Under the pieces are notes generated by a model that worked only from the letters and a program-made list of their open reading frames with translations, was not told where the DNA came from and searched no databases. 64,000 nt of DNA, taken from assembly GCA_030407085.1 (NCBI GenBank), contig CM059584.1, positions 124,410,501 to 124,474,500 on the forward strand, written 5' to 3'. The stretch's first letter is position 1; each line of letters starts with the position of its first letter. A program made the translations under genes and the position numbers. The DNA is from Trichopria drosophilae. Taxonomy: Eukaryota > Arthropoda > Insecta > Hymenoptera > Diapriidae. Positions 13,128-25,314 of the stretch are shown here, in pieces.

Positions 13128-16030
13128 GACGCGATGGGCATAGGGCTCGATAATTTATGCCCAAAGATTTCACCGCAGGTCGCAAAGTCGAGTTCTGCCC
13201 CCGGTGTGTCAAAAATAATACTTTTTCATTGTAATACATTCAAAAATTGAAGAATAATCAAATTATCTAAAATGGGGAACATATATTGTTTTAAACTTTC
13301 TGCAAAACCTTTCAGGGACAAAATTTGAGGGCACTGTTTACTTAATAAGAGACAGAAATGATGCCCGAAATTAATTAGATCAAGAAAACGCATTTAAAAG
13401 AAGGCAAACCGATTTTTTATTTAAATTTTGTTCTTGACAGTCATTAAAAATACCAATATACGTTATACAAAGGCCAAATATTTTTGGACTGATTATAAAA
13501 TATAGTTTCTACCAGCTTTACAGTTTCAATATATTAGATATTTAAAACTTTTAAACAAGTTTAGCAATATCGCAAAACGTTGGTAACTTCATAACCGTTT
13601 TAAGTCATTCCATAATACCTACATTTTTTTTCAGTTTGATTATTATTCAGGAAAAAAGCCACTTAATATTGATGAGTAGCTGTACAATCAATAAAGTGTT
13701 AAAATATCTCAAAAATTAGTCCGCCTTTTTTGGAAATACATTTCAAAAATTTATTTCGCGTTTTCATTTATCTAAAATGTGGATCTTATTGTGTGTCAAA
13801 ATCCGTACAATGTGAAGTTAAGTTTTTGCCTATGCTCCCTCGCTAACGGTGTTTAAAACATTTTGAATTTTAAATTTAATATTCGGTCTTTTAGCTTGGC
13901 ATTGTGTTATCAACAAAAAATTAAGAAAAATCTATAATTAAGAGGCCTAAGCTGCATCTGCGCGTAATTCAACCACCAACAATATTTCATAATTGGGTTG
14001 TGAGAGCTTTTTAACATTTCCGTTACATAAGTTATTAATTGCTATTATCGGGAAACAAAAATTTTTTATTAAAATGTTTGAATTTTGAAATTGATGTGTA
14101 TCGTCGTTTATTATACTGTAACATAATTTCCTTCTTCCCACTTTTACACACCATCGAATAGCATGAAGAAAAATTGTAAGAAAGAGTCAAGCTATCATTT
14201 TTTTTCAATCAAAAGTTACAAATTCTAGGTATTTAAGTTTTAAATTGATCAATATTTCAATTTTTTGCGAAGTATTAAAAGCCTCGTGGATTTGCTCATG
14301 TATACGTAGTAAATTAAATAACCTATTAAATTTTTCAATTTTATGAATTTATTTTTAATTAAATGGTATTTTAACGTGTACACGAGTTACTGATGATAAT
14401 GGATATTTTGTTTTCAAAACTTATCTGCAGTTACTATATTCTTATGAAAAATCATGTTTTATAATAATTCTTTCTTTTAATAAACCATGTTTTTTTGCAA
14501 CATTATTAATCTTAATTTTATCGACTTATGTAAAGTACGTACAATGTTCTCTTACTTGTGGTGATGTACGAATAATCGTGAAATCAATTTTCATATGATG
14601 GTAATGCAGGTTTCTAGCATTTTAAAGGAAATTACCTTACCGATGAAAGGGAAGCATTACTCGACTACTGATAATATGGATTCAATACATATTGGCGAAT
14701 ACGTGTACTATTAGCCGTTTACCATAAGACGGTAATATATACGAGTGCAGTTTAATACTATTATACTGAAACAATTTCATGCGGAAATTTAAATTTTTGT
14801 GATAAATAAGAACTTAACAAAATGCAATTAAAAGTTTTACTTTAGTAAAATAAACATTTTTGTTTATATGTCCATATTTCAAAAACAGGGTTCACAATTT
14901 TTTTTTGTTATGTAACTTGCTTTTCATATAATAGTGTCACTGTTAAAAATGACACGAAATTTAATGTAAGGGTAATGTCCACGAATATATTAAATTTAAC
15001 GAGTTTTTAACGTAAACAGATCCTAATGCACAGAAATATATAAGGCTTAAAGTACTTTTTCATTACATTTCATGCATGTAAGAGAATTAAATTTACTGTA
15101 CGTGTTCCTTAAATTTCAATGCAGTTTAAGCGTTACATTTTAAGAGCGTGTACATGATTTTTAATGTGCATTTGCTACTACGAAATTATATCTAATAAAT
15201 GTAAATAGTATAAACTATGTTTGGCAACAACAGGCCCTCTAACTCTCACTCCCTCTATTTTAACATTTTTTTAAGATTTTTATTTTAAGATTTGTAACTT
15301 TCCAACTTAAAATTTTGTAGGAAAATTCAATTGGGCGTTGATGTAAAATATGTTTCCTACAGGTGTCGGGTTCGCTCTTCCCGGATCCGATGTGAAAATT
15401 AGAAAAAAGCCACTACTAATATCGATTTTTCAACATTTCTTCCAAAAAATGATATTTTCAGGTGCAGATTTTTGTATGAAAAAGAGATGAAGAAAATGGC
15501 AGAAGTTGGGACATAAAGCCACAAAAAATTTAATGTCACGGACATTTATAGGATAGCTTAATCGTTAATTTGATTGTACCAAAAACTGAAATTCTGTTGT
15601 GCAAGTATATAAGATGAATTAAATGCGTCTTCCTCGATCTCCAAGAATTTCACTTAAGTAGTAAAAGCGCGCATTGTGTTTTGTTTACCGTAGCTGCTGT
15701 CTATTACTAGTGAGACTACTGAATTTTCTGAGGTATAATCCGTGACTTTTTTTCAATATTCTTACGATATAAAACAATCCAATTTGATATCAGGTGCTTC
15801 TTTTCATCATACTCAAAACCGAATTCAATGGTGGAAATCACCTATACTTGTGAGCATCCTCGTTTATCGTACTTTAAGTATAAAAAAAAATTAACAATTT
15901 CTATTGGCATAGGAAGTGAAATCCATGAACTTTTTATTTCCTCGTCTACTTTCTCGCAGGATTGAAATTGAACTATTGCTATTTCATGAATAATTATATT
16001 AAAAATTATTATATTGCTACTTTTTCTATT
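13128..16030. other. AT-rich intergenic sequence
   Basis: No gene or RNA is supported. A short GC-richer run near 15358-15400 (GTGTCGGGTTCGCTCTTCCC) faintly recalls the core of the 1.3-kb palindromic elements downstream, but is too short to assign. Confidence 0.4.
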
Positions 16031-16965
16031 TGAAGCAGTAAAAACTTACTTAGTGAACTTTCACTGTTTAACTCGGTGAAATTGATTCACTGCTCTAATC
16101 AGTGAAATGAAATCCGCTCTCGAATCACTGAAATCGCTTAACGTCTCGTAGTGGAATTAATTCAGTGAGTAAATCAGTAAAATATATATTTTTTTAATTA
16201 ACAGAAATTTTAATGTGCTCAGCCTGTAAAGTATTCCGCTGAAAAAATGTAAATTAAAAATGAATTAATCCAGTTTTCAAAATTTGTGCTCTGGAACGTT
16301 GATTTTAACGACAACATAATATGCTTCTGAAAGCCCACTTATTCCATTCCTCAATGCGTGACCAAACATATGTATAGGTCTACGATATTTCATTATTTAT
16401 ACATTTCAATTAAGTTACAAAGAAGGCAGTTGTCGCATATCAAAGTAACTTTTATGCATGACACATTTACCTTTACTTATTTTGGATTACATACTTACCT
16501 TCTACATTGGAACAAAAACAAAAACTGCTACTGGCTATATGTCTGTCGTTAGTCCGTAACGTCCGTGTGGTAACTGAATAAATTATCTACGTCACTGGTG
16601 AAACAGTAAACTCAAAAGTAGTAAGTTTTACTGTATTATCACAGGTAAACTAATAGTAGTTTTCGACACGGCTGCGTAAAAGTTTTTTCTACGAATGTGA
16701 GGGTTGCAGGCCGAGCTGAAAGTGAAGTTTGCATTCATATTAGTAGAAAAAACATTTTCGCAAATGCGTCGAACACTATTTTATGTTGCAAGTATGTGTA
16801 AAATCGCAAAAAAAAAGTGAAATATGTGTAAAATAGCATTTTACGCACAGTATAACATAAAATTTATTCCAATTCCCTATTTACGCAGTGAATAAGTAAA
16901 CCACATATTCTGCAGTTAATGTGAATTCACTGATTCAAGCAATGAACTCTTCAATGTCTCAAATT
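16030..16965. repeat. Degenerate CAGTGAAAT/ATTCACTG repeat tract with inserted hairpin
   Basis: Blocks such as GTGAACTTTCACTG, ATTGATTCACTG, CAGTGAAATGAAAT, AATCACTGAAAT and ATTCAGTGAG recur at 16050-16185. They reappear inverted at about 16900-16960 (GTGAATTCACTGATTCA). The hairpin repeat copy C (16658-16777) lies between the two groups. This suggests an old foldback interrupted by a hairpin insertion. The arms are too diverged for firm limits. Confidence 0.4.
16658..16777. repeat. Hairpin-repeat family, copy C
   Basis: This is the fullest match to copy B at 4265-4385. Left-arm blocks TTTTCGACAC, GCGTAAAAGTTTTTTCTACG and AATGTGAGGGTTG are followed by the inverted right arm (TTAGTAGAAAAAACATTTTC, then GCGTCGAAC). 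It is followed by GTGTAAAAT...ATTTTACGCAC palindromic sequence, as copy B is followed by GCGTAAAG palindromes. Confidence 0.65.
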
Positions 16966-17770
16966 GAGAAAAGACAATCATTTTAACAAATACAACGCCT
17001 GTAAGTATCACTTATTTCTCATATAACGTATTGAAATTCTTAAATAAAAATTTATTTATTTATTTCATAAACAACGGTCGTGTAACGCTGAGTTAGTTAG
17101 GTCAAATTATATGTAGACACTACTCTCGACGGAAAACATGAGAATAAAACTTTCCAATAAATATATTCTTTCAGCTAATTATAAAATTTGCAATTCCATA
17201 GACATTACAAATTTTAAATGATGCATTACTCTGAATTAATAAGTCTTAGAAAAGAATGCATACCCATGATAAATAGAACCTGGTGTACAAATAGAGGCTT
17301 TGTTTTTAATGAGGCAGAATTAGTTATTTAGAGAAATTATTAATACATAATTACGTATTATAATTAGAATAATAAAAAAAAATGTGCAACTGTATTTTAT
17401 TGTTATAGACGAAAAATGAAGTACGCCGTGGTGTGAAATGAAGAATAAATGGCTTAACATATTCCCAAATAAATATTGGTAAAGAATATTTATATGCTTA
17501 ACGTGTCAATGTGGCTGAAGCGTCTTTGGTTGGAATGTGGTTGAAGTTTGGATAGATGCGGCTAAACTAGGGCGAAGCAGTGCACCCATACGGGGCAAAG
17601 TGGTGCATCCTTAATTATAGCGCATGTCCACCCCAACTACTCCAAATAGAAATATTTGAATACAGTATTTAGTTCTAAATCAAGTTTACATAAAATCATC
17701 AATAATGAATGCCCATCATTGCACATTGATTTTGTTTTGGACATTCTCAACTTTCTGTAGAGTACTGATA
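16966..17770. other. AT-rich intergenic sequence
   Basis: No gene supported. A short GC-richer run at about 17545-17620 contains GGGCGAAGCAGTGCACCC and GGGGCAAAGTGGTGCATCC, two imperfect copies of one ~25-bp unit, just outside the next inverted repeat. Confidence 0.4.
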
Positions 17771-17774
17771 ACAC

Positions 17775-19175
17775 AGACCCACAAAAAATTAAAGTCCGGA
17801 TCTGGAGTAAGTCTATAATATGTTTTTTAGGTCGCTGAATCCGAACTCGATGTCCATTTAATCCCATCACGGCAAGTTTTTAACATAACCTAAAAGTATC
17901 CTATAATTGGACCTTAAAATGTTAAAATGAAGAATAAGTTGCACTTCGAAGTCTATGCCACGTTTCTGTTATATTTTTATAAAACCATATTCGAAGCCTA
18001 CTTAGCCCCATCACGTTAAGTTCTTGAGATAACCTTAAAAATAAATCTAAAAATTTACCCTAAAATATGAAAATAAAGAGAAATTCTGTTGTGGAAGGGA
18101 TAGCATGTTTCCGTTATGATTTCGAGCCGCTGAAATTGAATTTGAAGCCCATTAGATCTCGTCAGGTCAGTCTTATGACATAACCTCAAAAATATCCCTA
18201 AAAATCCACTCCAAAATGTTAAAATAAAGGAAAATTCTAATCTGAAAGCTATACCATCGGAACATCGGAATCCGAAGTTCATCACATGTATAATAGGTCT
18301 CGACAGCTCGTGCTGTGTAGTTACTCTCTGAATTGTTTGGAGTAATCCGAACTGTCAACTGAGCAATACTGGACTTGACGGTACTGAAATGTATAGAGTA
18401 GTACTGGATTGTACCAGGCAGTTCTGGACACTACTGGAAGCACTTTTAAAATTATCTGGTTGAATTGTGCAATTTTAAACAAATTATTGTAGTAGACAAT
18501 CCGATTCAGAGTCCAATTAACCCCATCACGTCGGATTCTTTATATAACCTCAAAAAATATACGAATTATGTGCGGAATACGTTTTCTTTCATCGCCCTGG
18601 AGCAAAACTCCTGTGTAATACACGAGACGTAAATTGGCCATTTAATGTTACGGGAGATAAAATTCAGAATTATAAGTTTATTTTAAAATTTAAACAATCT
18701 TCCTTTATTTCATAATACTATCCAGTACAGTTTAGTATTGTTCAGTATATTCCAGTACTTTCAGTACAGTCCAATATACTGGTGAACTATCCACTACACC
18801 ACATTCCAGTCGTGTCGAGGACTGTCCCGTAAACATGATGTACCTCGCAGGCCAGAATTTTTCATTATTTTCATATTTCATGGTAGATTTTTAGATTTCT
18901 TTTGAGATTATGTCAAAAACTTAACACGATGGGGCTGAATGGACTTCGTATATGGTTGTAGCGACCCTAAAAACATCTCGAAAATGTCGCAGGGACATCC
19001 AACCGCAAATTATTATTTATTTTTACATTTTAAGGTCTAATTATTGGATTTTTTATGATAAGTCAAAAATCTAACGTGATTGAGTTAAATGTACTTCAGA
19101 TTCGGATTCAGCGATCCAAAAAACATATTACAGACACTATGTCTCCAAATCAGTACTTTATTTTTGTGGGGCTGT
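17775..19175. mobile_element. 1.4-kb foldback made of degenerate modules
   Basis: The left part (17775-18560) has three or four degenerate copies of a ~150-bp module. Each carries CCCATCACG, then ACATAACCT, then a CTCAAAAATAT-like block, then AAAATGTTAAAATAA. The right part (about 18870-19175) carries the same modules inverted (CGATGGGGC, AACGTGATTG, TTTTTAGATTTC). The centre (18360-18800) holds short inverted runs of TACTGGA/TCCAGTA. Outer arms align from CCCACAAAAAA (left) to TTTTTGTGGGGCTG (right), with shared ATATGTTTTTT and GTCGCTGAATCCGAA-like blocks. No transposase frame is present. Confidence 0.6.
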
Positions 19176-19549
19176 AGAATAATTGAATCTTTTAGTAAAG
19201 TAAATATCACAGCATTATTAATTGTTTAAATTGAATAATAAACTGGTAATCACATTCGTGTTTATAGACATAATAAACTTAGAAATAAATAAGTTCCTGT
19301 TATTATTTAATCATTAATTGGGTTTATTGAATCGGATCAAGATATTCAGAATAAATTGAAATTTGTATATTTTGTTTCGTATGTTGTCATCCTACTATAA
19401 TTTTTGCCAATTTTTGCATATTTAATATGAGTGAAAGTAACATCTGATTCGAATATAAGTTATTTAGTAGAGTAGATAAATAATTGACAAAGTGTGAGAG
19501 CAACTGCATAGGATGTTTTTATTATTTAGAACCGGTGTCATCTTGTCAC

Positions 19550-20150
19550 CTGGAAATTTTCCCATGGAATGACATACGAAGCTTAAACTTGACTCTGGAA
19601 TCTCGACCTATTTAACCATCAGCTTCATTGCCGATTACTAGAAAATCCTTGAACGCAAAAGGTCTCAAATAACTCAACGTAGATAAATCGATCTCCTTCT
19701 TCGTATCTCCAACCTTCTGCCCTTTTCCTCCACAATTATCCCCATCGTCCAGCTCTCTTCTTTTGCCCTATATAGATAATCTTTCATCGTGCTTGTTTCG
19801 TTTCGGTTGCATCACAGAATCTTCACGGAGCCAAATAGGTTATCTAAGAAAGTACTAAAGTTTAGACTAACTTGGGTAATTTAGTCAATCCATGGTTTTA
19901 CCCATGATCTGCACCACGTGGCAAGGTCGTCGTCTCATTGGCCGTCGACCTCCCCTCTGAGAGCTTTCCACATGCCGGCAAAGTTAAGCTAGCATACGCT
20001 CAGTGTTCGGTCGGCGTCGTCTCAGAAGGCCGATTCATTGAACATCGCGTTCCTGTATCCGACTTGTCCGCTTTCCGTATATGTGTATCCACTTGTGTTT
20101 ACGAACGCCTCTTCGCAAAACTTTGCCAGTACCTTCATTTTACCTAAGAG
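19550..20150 (+). promoter_or_regulatory. GC-rich promoter-like island
   Basis: This 600-bp stretch stands out in GC content and CpG from kilobases of AT-rich DNA. It contains a TATA-like TATATAGA at 19769-19776 after a pyrimidine-rich run, a CACGTG E-box at 19915-19920, an inverted CCAAT box at 19937-19941, and a TCAGT initiator-like site at 20000-20004. A 69-codon + frame at 19938-20147 looks incidental. It may be an upstream promoter or untranslated first exon for the transporter gene that begins at 25145, but that is inference. No donor site stands out as decisive. Confidence 0.35.
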
Positions 20151-22950
20151 TCATGAGAACAACTTTGAAATATTTTTCGAATATGATAAAGTGATACCAA
20201 AATAAAAAACGTTCTAATATTGTTTTTAAAGTATAACTAAACTGTTGATATCTTCAGATAATAATGAGGAAAGGAATGTTTTATAACAAGCAAGTTCCGA
20301 TTATATTTTTGAAAATATTCATGGATTATTTTCCGAATCGTTTTTGTCTCTAAAACCCCGGTCAGTCTGTAAAACAATTATTGCTGTGACCCGCTCTTTG
20401 GCATTTTTATTCCATGTTTATGTTTGTATACTGAGCTGTAATTATTATTATTATTATTATTCAAAAGTCGTCTACCGAATTATAAATATTTGCAGGTTTG
20501 TTAGAGAAAATTGACATTTCGCAATACTGAAGGGGGAACAATTTGTAGGATATTTTTTTTTTATTTTTGAGAACATCATTTTTGTTTCGATGTGAAAAAA
20601 ATAGTCAAAAGAAAGCTATCCTCTCCATCTTTGTATGCATCTTTTCCGACATATCTACGATATCTTGAATAAGGCACAGCATTTTCTGATTTTTAGAAGC
20701 AGATATGTTAATGAATATTAAAAAAATATCATTGTCACTTATTATGAAGCATTCCATTTACGATTATTAAAAAACTGCCATATTTACTATTTGCTAATAT
20801 AGAGACATACATTTTATATAAAAATAAAATGAAGAATAAGACTTTAGTTATACATAATTAGGGTTTCTTCTAAATATATGATAATAAAATTTCGTATAGT
20901 AAATAAAATTGAGAATTTCTGTAAAAGATAAACTTGCTAACTAATGCTACATATAATTAAGCATAATAATAAAAAGCAATATCCAAATAATATAATCTAG
21001 CAGTTTCACCCCTTATGTTTACCAGTCAAGACAGATTTGGACAAAGTTTTTTTACAATACTTATCATATCGTTTATTATTTGTCAATTTTGTTGCGAATA
21101 GAAATTCATCAAATATTTTTCATGAAATTTTTTTAGTCAAGATGTTATTTTAAATATGATATACTTTGGAATAATTCGTCGCGTATTTCTTGCAACGGGT
21201 TTTCTAGGTTATCCTAAGATAATAACTAACAACCAGTAGAAGGGCACGTTTGGTATATTTGGAATATTTTTTCTGTTAATACTTTTGTGTCAAGAATTGT
21301 TAGATAGCAGGGAGAGGATGTGGAAATACTATTTGGTTCGCTGAAAAATTTTAATGGATTTTTCACCTGTAAACACATTTCGAATTAAACCTTAAATGAA
21401 CTGATTAGATAAGTAGGTATGCGAATCCCACGCAGCAAAAAACAGTGAAAAATATTTGTTGTGACTTTCAGCTGTTATAAAACATGTGGTGTAAACAAAT
21501 AAGCATGTATTTAGAACAAAACTTTCTGTTTGATTAACATTTAATGTGAAATAATGGTATGATATTAGTGTCTATTGTACAAAATTAATTTTTCGAGGAA
21601 CAACGTACATATCTTACAGTTTTTCAATCAAAATTATCCATATTTTCTATTAAATCATTTTACATTAAAAAAGTTCGCAGATGTGTCCAATCTATATTTT
21701 CCATGTTTCTAGTTATCTCTTAAGATTTCCAAGAAAAATTGTGTCAAATTATGAAGAAAGTGATGTATTCAAAGGAATATCACATTTTAAAAATGTCGGG
21801 TTTCATAAAGCATTTATTATTTTTCTACACTTCATGTATTCTTTTTCAGTAAAGAAGGTTTATTTAGTTAAATTCTGAGACCATCGTTTTGCAATAGATA
21901 CAAAATAAATAAAACTATTAAAACATCCGGTTCTGAATGTTATAAATGTAATCGTAACTGTTAAAATAAGAGTAATAATACCAAAAATATATACAATTCC
22001 TATAAATCTACTAAACAACAATAATTACAATTTTCCAATAAGTGTAGTAATGAACTTGCATCGATTAAGGGGTAATCAAAATAAGATGTTGTAGTGGTAT
22101 TCTAACCATTGTCCATAACGATTGATGAAAAAGCGAGGGTTACTGCCCTTCTTGAGACATTACGCTCAACAAGGAAAACCACGTCAAATTGTACCCATAT
22201 TGACGTCATTTTATCTGGTTGTTGTCCGATGGAGCCCATAATATTGGAATAGTTTTGATGGTGTTCACTGCGTGGAAAATGTATAAATCGATCGTTGAAA
22301 TGTTTCCCTTCGTGATAAAAAAATAACGTAAAATTCAGAGTAACAACTTCACTTTGTACATCGATCTGATTTTTGTTACCATGGTCGAGCATGTAAAATA
22401 ATGAAATTCTTGAAATGCGGGTCTCATAGGCAGTTTATTCTTTATAAATTAATCACAGCGACGGATGGATGTGAGATAATTTATAAATTATAGTTTAAAA
22501 AGAGACATTTAATGAAGATTCTATGACTTTAGTACTTACTTTAATTTGTTAAAAAGTGTTGTTGGAAAACAACATTATTTAGGTTAAATATCATATACGA
22601 ATATTTCAAATATAAACTGTTTTTCAAAATTGTTTACATAAGTTTTACTTTTAAATCTAAATCTTAAGTTGCGTTCCTCAGACTTGTAAATTAAAATTTC
22701 CTTATTCTGAAATTGAACTCTTAATAAAAATGCAATTTAATTTTTACGTGTGTTTGTAATTTTTTTCAATTGTCGCAATTTATTGTATAGATTAGAAAAT
22801 GATAAAAAATAAAATTCTAAATTAGATTTCAATTTTTAGTTCTATCTTTGAATTTAATTTCCTAAATTTCTGTAATGAACTGATTTTTAAGGAATAAAAG
22901 TTATTTTTAAGTGCTGCAAATATTACACTGTGTTATTTAAGAACTATTTC
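20151..22950. other. AT-rich sequence with one open block
   Basis: No gene supported. A 96-codon minus-strand frame at 22102-22392 (contains HEGKHFNDRF and GSIGQQPDKM) sits in a GC-richer block and is not low-complexity. I could not match it to any family, and neighbouring frames do not extend it. Treat it as an unassigned, possibly decayed insertion. A short ATT run is at 20443-20461. Confidence 0.35.
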
Positions 22951-22953
22951 CGG

Positions 22954-23870
22954 TTAACGCCCAAGGGCCTATAAGTTTTTCTTTTACTTGAGAGATTATT
23001 TTAGTCGGGAAAGCTTTGGACAATTTCATTGTAACGCTATATGTCAACGTTTTCGAGGTCACACTTCAACTTTTCGGGGTAAAAATTGAAATTCAGAGAA
23101 CAGGAATTCCAATATGGTCGTAATTAGAATATTCCAATATATCCTAAATCAAAAATAATTGCTAACGAATTTCGAACCACTTATTCTTATCATTTTTTTT
23201 CAAACCATTACTACATTAGAATTCGATTAAAACAATGGTGCCCACAATACTTGAATTTTAAGAAAAAATTGTTAGTGTCACTTCAATTTAACGTCCTCAA
23301 AATGGCGTCCACAATAAAAAATTTATTTGAAAAATTTTCGGATGCTGTTACTCGAAATGATGAAAACAAACAATAAAAATTGGAAGAATGAAAATTTCTT
23401 AGAATTCATCGAGAAATATAATGGAATTTGTTTTATGGTTTTTTGAGAAATTTTGTAAATAAATTTTTCGTCATATTTAAAAAAAATGTTGAATAAAATT
23501 TGAAGTAATTTGCAGTATAAAATCTGGTAGATTCCGTGATAAATTCTAAGCAATTTTTTCCTAGTTTTGGAGACAAAACATCCAAAACTATAACATTTCA
23601 GATTTTTTCCCCCAAAAACTTGTGGAAAAAATTGCTAAGAACCAAAATTTTGTAGAATTTTGCAAGAAATATATACTAGAATATTAGAATTTTTAGAAAA
23701 TTTCTTAAGCTTTAAGAAAAATTTACGTACAAAATTTCTCAACATGCCATAAAAAGATCTGAAAAAGTTCCTGATGAAGTCTTTTAATTCCTACTATTTT
23801 TCTTTAAAGCTCAAAGTTTTCGAGTTACAGCGCCCTCAAACTTTTGTAATCATTTTTTATTGCGGGCGAA
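22954..23870. mobile_element. Decayed copy of the 44.2-kb palindromic element
   Basis: Starting at GGTTAACGCCCAAGGG, the order of blocks follows the intact element at 44240-45543: GTTTTCGAGGTC, GGAATTCCAATATGG, CTTGAATTTTAAG, TCAAAATGGCGTC, CTTAGAATTCATCGAGAAAT. An inverted, diverged second half runs to about 23850. Terminal CCC/GGG ends are lost, consistent with an old copy. Confidence 0.55.
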
Positions 23871-25144
23871 TTCATATAATTTTATGTCGATGCGTTTCAG
23901 ACGACGTGTAAATATTAAATTTTATGAAACATCAACATTTTCATCTTTGGGAACATGCTTTGACACATCAGATACTGAAAATGTAATAAAATATATATTG
24001 TTTAAGCTTTTCTTTATTGTCTATACACTTATGTTTGAATATGAACTTAAATTGATATCTACAAATCACGCACGAGAAATCTTTGTTTATATACTACCTC
24101 TCCTATTTAAGAAATTTAAAAATAAAATGATCAATACGCAAAATATTACATAAAAATAATACAATAATTAGACGCTGAACAGTTACACGGGTAATAATAT
24201 AAAAATAATAAAAATTCAAGATAAAAAGAAGTACATAAAATAATGCCAGCATTATTAACAAAGAATAACTGTATTTCACACAACAATGAAGTTATATAAA
24301 TGATACAAAATATATAAGCTATAAAATATAGCTCAAATTTTGTCATAACTGATAGCTAATATCGCAATAAAAGTAAATTACTTCATAATTAAGGGCTCAC
24401 AAACATTATTCTGGAAAAAAATGTTGTTAATTGCCAAAATACTAATAATAAAACCAACATTAACTATTATTAGAAAATTAATTTTAGTCGTTTATATTAT
24501 AAAATGAAAACGTAAAAATTAAGAAAGGTCTGAGATATTAATGTAATTTGACATAATCCATCATCATCCGTAAGTAGCATCACGAATGAATGTTCAACAT
24601 CGTTATTTGAAGATAAATAGTAAATTTTAGTATAAAAACTAAAACCAGTCTGTTCCAAAAGTGTTTTCATACTGAAAATCAGTCACGCTCCACAAAAACA
24701 ATATAACTGCAGTTCATAAGGTGAATATAAAAGATATTCCTGAGTAAAAGTATTGTTTTTAACTGTCGCTTCTTAAACACCCACTATGTGGGAGACTTTA
24801 AATGGATAATACAGTAAACAATTTGTACTATAAGTGATCCTCGTATTCTGGAACACTTTAAAATCAATTTAATAACATATAATCGATGAAAATTCATATT
24901 TTAAAAATCAACATTGTGATATTTAGTAAATCTTAGAATGACCTCAAGTGCTTCAACAGCAAAATGGACAATGGACATCGAAATAAATTTAGTGAAAATT
25001 TAGAAAGAACAGTAAAATCCGTAGTAACTCCACGATTTTTACTTCGACTCCCATCTAAACGAAATGAGACATATTTTCAAAATAAAATGACTACTTGAAA
25101 AAAAGCGCAATTGACTCAAAAACAAGAGCTCGTATTGGATAAAA
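23871..25144. other. 5' flank of the transporter gene
   Basis: AT-rich, with no other gene. Short frames at 23860-24153 (+) and 24146-24346 (-) are AT-rich artefacts. The sequence just before 25145 has an in-frame TGA at 25112, so the coding region cannot extend upstream without an unseen exon. No clear TATA box was found close to the start. Confidence 0.4.
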
Positions 25145-25314
25145 ATGCGGACAGGGAGGCGACCTCCTTGCGTGCAAAGTCCAGTATGCGAAGACAGCGG
25201 AGTGGCAACTTCCGGCGAATTAGGGGAAGCTTCCTGTTTTGGTGATTACGACGGCGTTGTATGCACTGCAAGAGACGGTTTTAAAAAAGAAGATCGCGAA
25301 CACTATGACCCGAG
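25145..25314 (+). CDS. Transporter first coding exon
   Basis: Reads MRTGRRPPC... to ...EDREHYDP, ending in phase 2 at AG|GTAAAC. Joining its AG to the G at 26939 gives Arg57 and runs straight into YVAQCTIK and the TM1 signature. It sits in a locally GC-rich patch within AT-rich DNA, which supports a real exon. Shorter than 60 codons, so easily missed by frame-length searches. Confidence 0.8.

Noticed and set aside
22102..22392. Transposase fragment (minus strand)
   Set aside because: I looked for DDE-type motifs of mariner/Tc1 and related families in all frames and found none that I could defend.
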